Shown here: piece by piece, positions 53,900 to 64,000 of the stretch
Layout: each line of letters starts with the position of its first letter
Numbering within the stretch: the stretch's first letter is position 1
Position numbers and translations under genes: made by a program
Assembly (NCBI RefSeq): GCF_023091745.1
Contig: NC_068934.1
Coordinates: forward strand, 17,066,434-17,130,433
Direction of reading: 5' to 3'
DNA from: Budorcas taxicolor
Lineage: Eukaryota > Chordata > Mammalia > Artiodactyla > Bovidae
DNA: 64,000 nucleotides
The notes under the pieces: generated by a model
What the model was told of the DNA's origin: nothing
The model's input: only the letters and a program-made list of their open reading frames with translations
The model's database searches: none

Positions 53900-54579
53900 A
53901 GACCCGGAGGAAAGGAGTTTATTTGTGTGGTGATTCCAGGGAGATTGGTGAGAGAGCAGGGAAGGGGGTGAGGAAGGGAGGAAAGCTAAGAGCAGGTGCA
54001 TCGGCGATTGGGTCACGACCATGGGCGTGGGGCTCGGGCTCCGTCCTTCGTCTTTTGTCCTCTGGGGGCTCTCTGAGAGACGCCGATGTACGGGCCTGAC
54101 AGTTGCTACCTCAGGGGCCAAGGAAACTGAGGTGTCCATCTGCCAAGGTACTCTCCTCACTGGCTGTAGATTCTGCCAGGAATATTAGCCGCCAGGTGCT
54201 TGCACGTGGCTCTGTGTGTGGGTCTCCACTGACAGAGGGCCCAGTGACGAAGTGAGGTGGGAGGCCCAGGCGGTCTGGAGACGGTTGGTGGACACCGCAG
54301 GCATACCGAGGGCATCTGTGGTCGCTGCTGCGGGTGCTCTGGCTGGAGAGACGGCCTGGGTGCTGAGGCCTGAGTACCCGGGGCTGGCTCGGAGGGAGCT
54401 GGGGCAGCGAAAGCCACAGGATTCCTGGGCAGCCATCTGTCCACTCTCGTCTGTGGGAGCCTGAATTCCAGGAGTGAAAGCTTGTTGGCCAAGGCCCCGC
54501 AGCTACTCATCTCAGGCCAGGCTGGGGCTCTGCCGTCCACATCCCTCTTCCGTCCCTTTTTCCTGGGTCACACAGTGTG
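53900..54579. other. GC-moderate unique DNA
   Basis: GC-rich but only moderately CpG-containing. Mirrored open frames exist on both strands (54157-54540). No splice-bounded exon recognised. Confidence 0.4.
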
Positions 54580-54760
54580 CCTCACTTTTTGGTTTTTTGG
54601 CCATACCATCGCAAAGAGTCAGACAACACTGAGCGACTGAACTGAACTGAACTGAACTGATGGCATATGGGGTTTCATTTCCCTGACGAGGGGTCGAATC
54701 CTCATCACCTGCCTTGGAAGGGCATTGGAAGTCCCTATGCTTCATTCTCTAGCCAGAGAG
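54580..54760 (-). repeat. CHR-related SINE interrupted by a 53-bp BovB end
   Basis: 'tttggttttttggccatacc' and 'atatggggtttcatttccct' frame the insertion, then 'gacgaggggtcgaatcctca'. This is the class of SINE also seen at 63125. Confidence 0.7.
54609..54661 (+). repeat. Minimal BovB 3' terminus (about 53 bp)
   Basis: TCGCAAAGAGTCAGACAACA then GCGACTGAACTGAACTGAAC. Only the last ~50 bp of BovB are present, inside the CHR-related SINE. Confidence 0.88.
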
Positions 54761-55002
54761 CTTACAGATGGCCTTAGAAAGACATCTCTTTTCAGATGAT
54801 TTATATCTTGCTCCATCACACCAGGCTCTACCATGATTAAATGTTTCAGATGCTAACCAGCATGCCCTCCACTCCATTCTCTCACTGGGTTATACGTAGC
54901 CCCTAAGCCAATTTCCAGCCCTTAATATATTCCACTCTTTCTAGAAGACAAGCTCACAACCAGGTGTGTCTCTATGAGTTATTTTAAAATCAACATGGAG
55001 CA
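54761..55002. other. No recognisable feature
   Basis: Unassigned. Confidence 0.35.
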
Positions 55003-55072
55003 ACAACGACAACACAACACACACAAACACACAGACACACACACACAAACACAAACAGACACACACACACAC
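55003..55072 (+). repeat. (CA)n compound microsatellite
   Basis: CA repeats broken by AAAC and GAC variants. Confidence 0.95.
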
Positions 55073-55559
55073 GAAATATCCCCCACAGACAACACTTAAT
55101 ATAAATCAGGCAGAAGAAGATAAAAGTCTACTTAACCCTCCCCATTTGTTCCGTTCGACAGCAAAGTGCTTTGCAAAGCCCATGCAGTTATATTGTTATT
55201 TTACAATCATTAAATCTGCTGTGAGCTCCAGGGAAAGCCCAGATGCCCTCGCGCCCCTCTGGTTTTGCCCCCAGGCCATCCGTGAGTTCTGCATGATGCT
55301 GCTACTACAGGGTGGCTCCTGGGCAAGCGTGGTCCTTCTCAACCTGGTGACTCTTCGTTTTGACGGGCTGCCCACCACATGCATCTTCCCTTTTTATCAG
55401 CTGACATTTTCTAACATCATTATGCGTAGAAGAGACAAACATGATTACTTGGGATGAAGTATCATTCTCCCCCAGTGCAGTTCTGTTCCTTCCTCACTTC
55501 AAGAGGGCTTTAGTGGAGAAGTGAGTATCCATTCTCTCTTGTGGATCATTCATCAGTGA
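55073..55559. other. Unique DNA with a 103-codon open frame
   Basis: The frame at 55146-55457 begins with ATG but matches no family I know and has no splice context. An open frame also exists antisense. Confidence 0.35.
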
Positions 55560-55740
55560 TACTGATAGAGCTGGCTGATTGAATACCCATTAAATGCCAG
55601 GTATTTGGCAGATTTTAGGCATAATTTCATTTAATGTAATCCTCATGATGACCTTATCCAATAGTGATCTTCTCCTTTAGAGATGAGGTACTTAGCCTCT
55701 CTGATGTGCCTAAGGTGATACCTAAAGCAAGGAGAAAAAT
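55560..55740 (-). repeat. MIR/L2-type remnant
   Basis: 'acccattaaatgccaggtat' and 'tttaatgtaatcctcatgat', then 'agagatgaggtacttagcct', follow an inverted MIR. Confidence 0.65.
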
Positions 55741-55804
55741 CAAGATTTGGACTGAAGTCTAATTCTAATGAATGATGGTTGGATGAATGAATAATTCTAG
55801 TGAA

Positions 55805-55950
55805 TGATGATGGGATGGCATCACCTCCTTAATGGACATGAGTTTGAGCAAACTCTGGGAGACAGTGAAGGACAAGGAAGGCAGGCATGCTGCAGTCCAT
55901 GGAGGTGCAAAGAGTCAGACACGACAGCTGGTGAACAGCAACAATAACAT
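55805..55950 (+). repeat. BovB 3' end fragment, diverged
   Basis: 'ggatggcatcacctccttaa', 'tggacatgagtttgagcaaa' and 'caaagagtcagacacgacag' are the BovB C-terminal/3' region. The tail reads AACAGCAACAATAAC. Confidence 0.85.
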
Positions 55951-55974
55951 TCTAAAGCCTGTGATCACCAAACC

Positions 55975-56140
55975 AGGTAGTTTTCAAAGTGTGGTCCCCA
56001 GACTTGCACCGTCGCCTGAGACATGCATCCTCAGGCTCCTCTCAGACCTACAGAACAGGCGACTCTTCAGTGGAGTCCTGTACTCAGTGTTTTATGAAGC
56101 CAGCCAGGTGCTTCTGGTGCACTCCAAAGTCTGGCAAAGA
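55975..56140. repeat. MER5-type hAT remnant
   Basis: 'gttttcaaagtgtggtcccc', 'agacctacagaacaggcgac' and 'ggtgcttctggtgcactcca' resemble the MER5A/MER5B consensus. Confidence 0.7.
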
Positions 56141-56329
56141 CTGCTGTTGCCCATTTGTTAACTGCTAACGCATGCTTCAACTAGAGGTTAAACTTTGAAG
56201 GAGCTTTGAAATTCCCCCTCCTCTCTGGGAGTATCATTAAAATGAAGAAAATCCCAACATTTATTTTTCCTTTAGTAAGCATGCCTTTAAAATTTGGAAA
56301 GGTTTAAACTTTCAGCCAGCTATCTGGAT
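56141..56329. other. No recognisable feature
   Basis: Unassigned. Confidence 0.35.
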
Positions 56330-56530
56330 TTGTATCTAGGTTTCATGACTTATTAACTATGTGATTTGGGGAAACTTATTTAACCTCTATAATCCTCAGC
56401 TTCCAAGCCTGTATGTTACAGATAATAATAATCCTTTGCAGGATTCTTGCAAGGATTAAATGAGTCAGTGTCTGCAGCAGTGTTGAGCAGAATGCCAACT
56501 GTATCATAAGGATCCAGTAAATATTAGCTA
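56330..56530 (+). repeat. MIR SINE remnant
   Basis: 'aacttatttaacctctataa', 'agataataataatcctttgc' and 'cttgcaaggattaaatgagt' define a sense MIR. Confidence 0.85.
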
Positions 56531-57154
56531 ATTGTTAATAACTGTATGGTTGGCTTCCTTGTGTTAGCTATTATTCGTAATAATATCTAAGCTGATGTAA
56601 CATTTTTAAAATTGTATCCTCTGTTTAGAAGTTCAGCATAGGTTTTATGAAGTAGTTTCCTGTAACTAACTTAAGTGATGTTTTTAAAGCCTGTCATTCT
56701 TATGTTTGAATCTTAGCAATTAGTAGGGTTATCAGTGTAACTGTCTGAAAGAGAGCATCAGTGTGCCATTAAAAATCATTTATGGAAATCTGACACATAG
56801 TAGGTGCTCATCCATGTTTGTGGAATAAGAAATGAATGATCAGTCCACAGATACCACTTCTAAGTCTGAATGTTGCCCACATACAGTCAGTTTGGGGGAA
56901 GGAGGCTGAAAGCTATCTCCTATTCTCTATCATAAGCCCAGCACACAGGGTAGAATGTGGCTTGGAAGTGAGGGGTCAATAATTCTTGTTGATTGAATTT
57001 TTTAAAAGAAATGCTTATATCTTTAATCTCTTCTATCATAACATGCTTCAAGATCTTATAAGCAAAGATCTAAGTAAAAATATAGTTTTTCTCCCCATAT
57101 ACTCTCCTGCCTAATATTTTTTTTAATGAAATTTTCAAAGAGTGATCAAACAAG
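56531..57154. other. No recognisable feature
   Basis: Unique AT-leaning DNA with a short TTTTT-rich spot near 57117. Confidence 0.35.
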
Positions 57155-57300
57155 ACTTAGGAGCCAGGAGACCTGGATTCTTGATTATGCTTTCCTGCCA
57201 GCTTAGCTTGGATGTGACAGAGGCCGGTCACTGAGCTTTTAGCATCTTTTATCTGTGTGTAAGTGGAGATGGTTCGACTAGGTCAGCGTTTTCCACTGGG
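57155..57300 (+). repeat. MIR SINE remnant
   Basis: 'aggagccaggagacctggat', 'gtcactgagcttttagcatc' and 'gtgtaagtggagatggttcg' define a sense MIR. Confidence 0.75.
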
Positions 57301-57995
57301 GGGCCAGACAGGTGTCTGTAGGTGTGTTACTTTAGCACAATGGTGAGAAAGTCCATCCCATTTCTGTTCAATCTTTTTAATTGAGTTGAAGAAAGAGCCT
57401 GATTATGGTGCTGGTAGGAATTTAATATTTTTTGTGATGCTTGCTAATCTCCCATTTTAAGAAAAGTCTGAGTCTGGATAAGGAGGCAACTGTCTTTACC
57501 TGGTTTTATACTCACCATGTTTATTTTTAAGCTTTTTCTTCTGTACATGACGAAATGATCATTTTAATTTACCATAATGAGATACACTTTCCTTATTTTG
57601 AATAAATGGATTCAAGAAACAAAAAGTAAGTGGAATTAAAAAAATAGTTCATAATAGTGCAGATAGCCTAAAGGTGTGGTGGAAATCACGAAAATGGAGC
57701 AAGAAGGTTAGAACCTAGATGATGGCCAGTAGGCTTTGGGCCCTACCAGTCAGGAGTCAGTGCAGTGAGGCAGGGAAACTTCTTTTGGGTCAGAACTGAT
57801 GTCCGTGCAGGAGGGAGCTGGGGACTGTCGGCCCAGGCACAGTGGGAGGAGCAGAGCCACCAGTGTGGCCCCCGACCCCACTCAGGAGGTTAGGGTCCTG
57901 GCTCTGGGACGTGTCTTTGGAGAAACCTCCACAGACAGTGCTCTTGCCAGGCAGGGTTTCAGATGAGGGCGTGAGTTTCAGTGCACGTCGAGAAC
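57301..57995. other. No recognisable feature
   Basis: Unique DNA. Mirrored open frames near 57790-58149 are unsupported. Confidence 0.35.
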
Positions 57996-57999
57996 ACAC

Positions 58000-58360
58000 A
58001 AGTGTCGCGAATACAAAAATCCTTAAGGAGAGGCAGGAATGCAGAGAAAGTAGATGGACAGAAATATTCACCACAACATTATTTGTATGCGCAAAAGACT
58101 GGAAAGCACTTTCCAGGTCAACATTAAGATGAAAGTTATTTAGCAGCATCCCTGGGACAGGATAGATCTACGTTTTCAAAATTAAATGTATGGGGACTTG
58201 CGGAGATGTGGGCAAATGTTAAGAGGACATTGTAAGGGGGGAAAAAAAACCCAGAAATGTAAACACGTCTGTAGCTTTAACTATATGAACTACAGAAACA
58301 ATTCAAAGTAAAATTTATGAGAGTGTTAATAGGAGTTGTTTCTGGCTAATGCGATTATGT
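58000..58360 (+). repeat. Old L1-type remnant
   Basis: 'agaaatattcaccacaacat', 'tatttgtatgcgcaaaagac' and 'ggagttgtttctggctaatg' resemble old L1 ORF2/3' UTR. Confidence 0.5.
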
Positions 58361-58419
58361 GTCCCTCCAGTCACAAGCGTCAGTCACATCGAGCTGATTA
58401 AAATTGTGACTGTGTTGTT

Positions 58420-58600
58420 ATCAAAGTGTGACTTTAGACAAGCCTTTAACCTTGTGTCAGTTCCCTCACCTGAAAAATGGAGGGAGTTCCTTTTCCATGG
58501 GATGTTGTGAGCGTTAAATGAGGTGATGCATGTGAGATATTTATCAGGGTGCCTGGCTCATAGCAACCTCTCAGTAAATAGTACCTGCCACTGTTTAATA
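58420..58600 (+). repeat. MIR SINE remnant
   Basis: 'acaagcctttaaccttgtgt', 'cctcacctgaaaaatggagg' and 'gtgagcgttaaatgaggtga' define a sense MIR. Confidence 0.88.
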
Positions 58601-58744
58601 ACAACCATGTCATAATAATGTTACTGTTATCATTATTCCTACTATTATTACTGCTGGTGAATTTGGACTGTGTAACGTGTTACAATGCTAAAGAGTCAAG
58701 CTGTGAAAATTTAATCCTGAAGCTGTCCCCTTTGCCTGTTGTGT

Positions 58745-58768
58745 AAACACACACACATGCACACACTT
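58745..58768 (+). repeat. Short (CA)n tract
   Basis: CA units preceding the next SINE. Confidence 0.85.
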
Positions 58769-58788
58769 GCTAAATGAACAGATGCACA

Positions 58789-58995
58789 GTTCCCTGGTGG
58801 CTCAGACAGTAAAGCGTCTGCCTCCAATGTGGGATGCCTGGGTTCGATCCCTGGGTCAGAAAGATCCCCTGGAGAAGGAAATGGCAGCCCACTCTAGTAC
58901 TCTTGCCTGGAAAATTCCATGGGCGGAGGAGCCTGGTAGGCTACAGTCCATGGGATCACAAACAGTGAGACACGACTGAGCAACTTTACGTCACT
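58789..58995 (+). repeat. Bov-tA SINE
   Basis: Head TTCCCTGGTGGCTCAGACAG, body ending GACACGACTGAGCAACTTTA. Confidence 0.95.
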
Positions 58996-59149
58996 TCTTC
59001 ATAGTGCACACCCCCTACCCAAGTGCTGAGCACCCTGTGTGCAAAATGACTCCATATCCACAGCTTCTTTACAAGAGGACCAACTTCTGCTACAAGCACA
59101 AAGGCATCGTTCACCTGGCACTCCGCTTGGCACAGACAGCTTGCCCTTT

Positions 59150-59490
59150 TTTCCTCCCCTTTTTTTTAAAATCGAGGTGAAATTTACAAAAGATTCACCA
59201 TGAGCCTGTCTAAAGTGTACAATTGAGTGGCAGTTAGTACATTCACAATGTTGGGCAACCGTCCCCTCTGTTTAGTCCCAAGACCTTGTCACCCCAAAAG
59301 GAAGCCCCTCACTCATCAAGCAGTCACTCTTCACTACCCCTCCCCACCCGCTGGGAACCACCAAGCTCCTCCCTGTCTCTGCAGCTGTGCTTTTCATTTC
59401 CCCTGGAACCATGTGTCCAGCCTGAACCTTGCATTCTCCTGGGTTGGTGCTCATAGGTCTCTCTTCTTCTCCAGTTGGTTCAACCCCCAC
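59150..59490. repeat. Old L1-type remnant
   Basis: 'gtgaaatttacaaaagattc', 'gtgtacaattgagtggcagt', 'tacattcacaatgttgggca' and 'cgctgggaaccaccaagctc' are landmarks of an old L1 3' UTR. Confidence 0.75.
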
Positions 59491-59769
59491 TTCCTCGAGA
59501 CTAAAATGTCCCAGTGAATTCATTTAAAATAGATTTTTTCTTCTCATCGAGGATTTGGGGTTTCGGGGACTGAATCCTAAAGTCAGGTGGTTTGGTCCCC
59601 GTGGGTGCGCTGCACAGAGGCCTCACTGTGGGGCGGCCGCTTCCTCCTAGGGTTAGGTCTTTGTGAGCCTCGCTGGTGCTGAGCTGGGGGGTGGGCGTGG
59701 AGCACGCCAGTTCTCCAGCTGGTAAGGCCAGGCCTGGGGGCCGCCCTGCTGTCCCAGAACAAGACCCGG
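59491..59769. other. No recognisable feature
   Basis: Unassigned. Confidence 0.35.
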
Positions 59770-59907
59770 TTTCCAATCCTGGCTCTGCAAATCTCTGTGC
59801 CTGTGACCTTGGTCACGAGGCAAGGCGCTCACTGAGCCTCAGTTTCTGCATTTCTAAAGGAGGGATTGCTGTGACTTTTCTGTAGAGGATTAAATGCGTT
59901 GGTTAGG
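59770..59907 (+). repeat. MIR SINE remnant, cut by a BovB-type insertion
   Basis: 'tcctggctctgcaaatctct', 'gtgaccttggtcacgaggca' and 'gagcctcagtttctgcattt' are a sense MIR ending at the insertion. Confidence 0.8.
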
Positions 59908-60042
59908 TAGCCTCACCAACTTGGTGGACATGAGTCTGTGCAAACTCCGGAGGACAGTGAAGGACAGGGCAGCCTGGAGTGCTGCAGTCCATGAGGCTGC
60001 AAAGAGTCGGACATGACTTAGCGACTGGACAACGGCAGCAAA
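59908..60042 (+). repeat. BovB 3'-type fragment
   Basis: 'ttggtggacatgagtctgtg', 'gctgcagtccatgaggctgc' and 'aaagagtcggacatgactta', ending GACAACGGCAGCAAATG. Confidence 0.85.
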
Positions 60043-60129
60043 TGAGTCCAGGGCTGTGAGAGGCTCTGGCGGATCTATGTCCACCATAGCTTGGCGGGGC
60101 TTTCTTGGAGGCAGAGGAGTATGTTAGAA

Positions 60130-60385
60130 AGATTACCCCAGAATCCCGAATCAAATGACCTGGGTTGAAGTTTTGGTCCTGCTACTTATCAGTCCCTGGC
60201 CTGGGGGAAAGAATGGAAAAGAAGGCTGAGGGTGGGCAGCCTCACTTCTTCCACGAACAGCCCTGTGAGGTGGACAAGTAGTGTAAGACGCTCCTTCATA
60301 ACCTCCTCGTCTACAAGATGGGCATCGCAGACCCTCCTTTGCAGGGCTGTTGTGTGGGCATAATGGATCATGCAGAGAAGCGCTG
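60130..60385 (+). repeat. MIR-type remnant, diverged
   Basis: 'cctgggttgaagttttggtc', 'ctgctacttatcagtccctg', then 'ttgtgtgggcataatggatc', form a broken MIR. Confidence 0.5.
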
Positions 60386-60689
60386 AACACTGATTCTCAT
60401 ACGTGTGGGCATGGGGTACTGGACATGCGTTTGTTACCTTTCCTCATAGGTAATGGACTCAAAAGTCCTCCTGGGCCAGGCTGGTTAGTTTGTGGCCAGA
60501 AAAGCAGAAGACAGGTGGGGGGAGGGGAGTAAATTGGGGGAGGCCTTATCTTGGGAACTGGCAATTATAGGGTGTGGAAAATAGCATTGTAATTGAGTTT
60601 TGTTTTCTCATATGTAACCCAGCTGGTAACAGCATGGTGGAGGCTCAGATTGAATGAGTGAATTGTTTTCCTTTTTGATCCCTTTCTTG
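60386..60689. other. No recognisable feature
   Basis: Unassigned. Confidence 0.35.
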
Positions 60690-60850
60690 AGAATAAGTAA
60701 GCCTCAGTTTCTTTATTTGCAAAATGAAGATATGAGTACCTTCTCTGACCACTTCACAGAGTAGCTGCAAAGAGAAAATGAGATTAAAAAAAATGTACAT
60801 GAAAGCGTTTTGTAAACTGTAAAGTGCTGTGTAAATGTAATGGACTATCA
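60690..60850 (+). repeat. MIR SINE remnant
   Basis: 'aagcctcagtttctttattt', 'gcaaaatgaagatatgagta' and 'ttgtaaactgtaaagtgctg' define a sense MIR. Confidence 0.85.
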
Positions 60851-62079
60851 TTTCATTTAAAAGATATTGTTTTGTTGGTACTCATGCAAAATAGAGCTGG
60901 TTCTCCCCTGTAGTCAGCTGACCGCTTTTTGTGTGAGGAACGTGCATAGGGGAATTGCAGGTTAGTGTGTCTCCTGCTTTATCCAAGTGGTCTCTGGGCT
61001 GGAAAAGATGGAGAATTCCTTCACTAAAGGGCCCTATCTTTTGAGTCTATTGACAGCATGTCATGTGGAACTCAAAATTGCCTTCATGAATGCAGATAGA
61101 CTGCATCTATTAGCTCCTTCTTGTCATCATGACCTGTCAGAAGGGAAATTAAATGTGCCTACAAATATTTCAATATTTATGCTGTGTGCAAGGTTTAATA
61201 TTCATCTGGAGCAGTGAGTGCAAAGAGAAATAAAATCCACATCCTTTCCTTCGGGTTAGGAGATTGCTCGGTTCAGCAAGAGCCCTCTGAGCAACTCCTG
61301 TGAGCTAGTGAGTGCAGAATGTACTAGGTGCTATGGAAAACAGATGCCAAATTCTAGTACTGACACCTTCGCTTGGCCTAATCTTTCAGAAGCCATGGAG
61401 AATCTGAGGTCATTCCCGGGGGATGATGAAATCTGTCCAGAGGATGGAAAGAGGGAAGTAGGGAAAAGTGGAGGTCAGTCTAGTGGAGAGATGTTTGCAG
61501 AAACAGGGCAGTGAGAAGGGTGGAAGGTGGGGAGTCCATCAGACACCAGAAACCCACTCGTACCTGTTAAGATATGGGCATGTGCTTGCAGGGGGCACCA
61601 AGAGATAGGAATCAGTAGTTCAGAGTTATAAAAATCCCCAAAAGGCATTAAATATTTGCATGAGGAAACGTACCAAAGAAGATAACTCTTGGCCAGTGTA
61701 TTTTTCTAGCAATGAAAAAAAAAAGGATGTACAAACATATTGTTAGAACTATGAAGGGGAGAGCCCATGAAAAGGATGGCTGGTAAATGAAAATAAATTG
61801 CAAAGTCTTCTGTGCTGTTGAAAACACACTGATAATTGAAGTGTCATTGTTACTCAATGTTTTGAATATGCTGTTCTTACCGTTTTTCTTTCTTTCGATG
61901 CAAAAAAAATGTAATGATTTCCTAAGTTCACTCGTGACTTCATTCCCCTAACCCTATTTTTTCCCCAGTAAGGTCCTAAATTCCTCAAGCCTGACTTCTC
62001 CTCCCCAGGGGTTTTCAGAAACCCAACCCCCCTGGTTGGCAAGGGACTGCTGTGTGTGAAGTGGTAACTGCCCTCAAGG
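60851..62079. other. Unique DNA without supported gene
   Basis: Unassigned. A purine-rich stretch around 61430-61500 has no coding support. Confidence 0.4.
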
Positions 62080-62200
62080 AGCTTACAATCTAGCTGGGGG
62101 TAAACGACTTGCACATGAACGCATCTAGACTGTGAGCTTCTAGAGGGCAGGGACCTTACCCTAAGTCATCTCTCTTCTCACCCTGCACACCCTCCCTGAG
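62080..62200 (+). repeat. L2-type fragment
   Basis: 'tcaaggagcttacaatctag' then 'ctgtgagcttctagagggca' and 'gggaccttaccctaagtca' resemble L2. Confidence 0.55.
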
Positions 62201-62689
62201 GGACCTCATCCATCCCATGGCATCGACCACCGCCTGTTTGCCGAGGACCCTCTCTGCTGGACTGTCTCCTGCGTGCCACGGCCCATCCAGCCATCCAGAG
62301 TTGTGAGATGCGGGATGCTCTGCTGGACTCCACCTGGTCACCGAAACCCAACTTGTCCTGTCTTCTCTGAGCCTGCCCTGGCTCCCGGGCTCTGGGGCTC
62401 TGTCCCCTCAATCAGAGACCCAGAAGTCACTCTTAACGGACTGAGCTTGATGGAAAAATGCTTATACCTGAATGTTAAGCAAAACCGCGAGCTTATCAAA
62501 TTGTTGAGACGTCGTGAACTCATTCATGTTAAACATACAGGTTGAAAGATGGAGAAATGTTTCTGAATGAGTTGCTCTCTCTGGTGAGAAATGGTTGATG
62601 TTTTCTTTGGTGTGGTTGTGCTTTCTAAATCTCTTGCTGTAAATTTATATTACTTTTATAACCAGCAAAAGTATCTCTTAAGAAATGGT
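62201..62689. other. No recognisable feature
   Basis: Unassigned. Confidence 0.35.
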
Positions 62690-62980
62690 TAAAAGGTCTC
62701 ACTTTGAATGTCCCCTTCCTGGGGAAATATTCCTGTCCCTCTGTATCCCCCCTGGAGTCCGAGGCTTTGTCCCCTGCAGCCTCAACACTTGTGCTTATCC
62801 TTCTGGGGGGCTTGCCCCACTGCGTTCTGTTCTCTTCCCAAGTCTCCCCGCCCCCCCACAAGCCCAGACTGTGAGCTCCTTGAGGGCAGAAACCAGGGCT
62901 TATTTGTCTTGTATTCCCACTGCCTAGCACAAGGCTGACACAGGTAACCACTCAATACATGTTTGTTTTTTAAAAGGAAG
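62690..62980 (+). repeat. L2 LINE 3' end
   Basis: 'agactgtgagctccttgagg', 'gcagaaaccagggcttattt', 'cctagcacaaggctgacaca' and 'actcaatacatgtttgtttt' are the L2 3' end. Overlapping open frames on both strands lie within it and are not genes. Confidence 0.8.
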
Positions 62981-63130
62981 AGAGGGAGGGAAGGAGGATC
63001 AAGAATCATACATACGGAAAGGCCATCAGGATTTTCTTGCTTTCTTCTTTTTTAATCTCCATGGATCCCACTTAGTTTTTCCCTTCTCCAGGATCATTTA
63101 TTGTATTTTAATCTACTGAACCACTGCAAT

Positions 63131-63255
63131 TAAAAAAATTTTTTTTTGGCCAAACCATGCAGCCTGTAGGATCCTAGTTCCCTGACCAGGGATCAAACCT
63201 GTGCCCCCTACATTTGAAGCTTGGAGTCTTAACCCCCATAGCACCATGGAAGGCC
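63131..63255 (-). repeat. CHR-related SINE with possible target-site duplication
   Basis: TTTTTTTTGGCCAAACCATG, then 'ggatcctagttccctgacca' and 'ggagtcttaacccccatagc'. Flanks CTGAACCACTGCAATT (63115-63130) and CTGAACTGCTGCATTT (63256-63271) are similar. Confidence 0.8.
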
Positions 63256-63419
63256 CTGAACTGCTGCATTTTTAAATCAGGGCTTCGAATTTGTCTCATT
63301 TTTATTAATCAAAGGCCAGGTAACACGCCAACCAGAGCACCTCTGGGGCTGAGTCTGACTTGGGCACAGCGCCCCCTGCCCGACAGCCCAGGCATGACAT
63401 GCAGGGCTGTCGAGTCCTG

Positions 63420-63616
63420 TGAAAGTGAAAGTGTTGGTCACTCTTGGCAACACACCTTGGACTCTAACCTCTATCCATGGAATTCTCCAGGCAAAGATAC
63501 TGGAGTGGGTGGCCATTCCCTTCTCCAGGGTATCTTCCAGACCCAGGGATTGAACCCGGGTCTCCCACATTGTAGGCAGATTCTTAACCATCTGAGAGCT
63601 GCCAGGAAAGCCCCAT
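63420..63616 (-). repeat. Bov-tA SINE, diverged
   Basis: GTGAAAGTGAAAGTGTTGGT, body with 'ccatggaattctccaggcaa', and head at right (GAGAGCTGCCAGGAAAGCCC). Confidence 0.9.
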
Positions 63617-63724
63617 CTTGAGTTCTAGAACTGAATATATATACTGAAGCATCCTTTTAAGTGAAACAGTGGCAAGCTGTAGTGTCTATGGTGGGAATGG
63701 GAGCAAGGGAACAGATGTGATAGG

Positions 63725-63900
63725 AAAAATAGCAATAGCTACCTGCTGTTGTGTGTTTACTCCATGCCAGGCATTGTGCTAAGCATCAATGTGCACGATC
63801 CCCCTTGACCCTCAAAAATAGCCCTATGAGGTAGGTACTGTGATTATCGCCATTGTGTAGATGAGGAAACTGAGGCTGAACGATGAACTGTATAGGGAAA
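63725..63900 (-). repeat. MIR SINE remnant
   Basis: 'actccatgccaggcattgtg', 'tatgaggtaggtactgtgat' and 'gtagatgaggaaactgaggc' define an inverted MIR. Confidence 0.9.
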
Positions 63901-64000
63901 CTGAAATTTGAGCTGTGGTCTACTGATTATAGAACTTGAGTATGGCATCTCTTTCCTCTTCTGAAGTTATAGGGAAAGTCCTGGGCAGAGAGGATGAGTG

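Noticed and set aside
54157..54540. GC-rich block as a second CpG island
   Set aside because: CpG density is moderate, no donor or GC-box cluster is evident, and the open frames mirror each other.
55146..55457. 103-codon + frame
   Set aside because: No recognisable family or splice context; treated as chance.

Overview
This window is vertebrate nuclear DNA from a pecoran ruminant, most likely a bovid. The evidence is the repeat content: several BovB (RTE-type) LINE fragments, Bov-tA and Bov-A/Bov-A2 SINEs, CHR-type artiodactyl SINEs and an artiodactyl L1 3' end. They lie over a layer of old mammalian repeats (MIR, L2, MER5A, Tigger1, old L1). I see no bacterial gene structure, CRISPR array or rRNA gene, and I did not recognise an endogenous retrovirus. 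The species cannot be fixed by eye.

Layout. 1-17 kb is AT-rich, gene-poor and full of repeats, with BovB pieces at 2.4-3.3, 4.2-5.1, 10.2-10.8, 11.3-12.4 and 14.9-15.2 kb. About 17.4-21.9 kb is a large CpG island. It has a purine-rich 5' flank, opposed TG and CA dinucleotide tracts, a (GA)25 tract, a C22 tract and a 17-bp GC-box minisatellite. A plausible non-coding first exon on the + strand ends at a good splice donor after 18547. I cannot name the gene. From 22 to 64 kb I see no convincing coding exon. The region is MIR-dense and moderately GC-rich, as expected for a long first intron of a + strand gene or for upstream DNA of a - strand gene.

The rest is a transposon fossil record. Several insertions can be dated relative to each other because they are nested and still have target-site duplications: BovB inside a MIR (11.2-12.5 kb), a SINE inside BovB (42.8-43.5 kb), and a Tigger1 element (44.6-46.3 kb) that holds a CHR SINE, a BovB copy and a ~112-bp segment duplicated from 2.3 kb away. 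Two elements look twin-primed. No BovB copy is intact; three of four readable reverse-transcriptase YADD motifs are mutated. I found nothing that looks like a new enzymatic or defence system. The most unusual features are the promoter architecture at 18-21.6 kb and the local duplication inside Tigger1.
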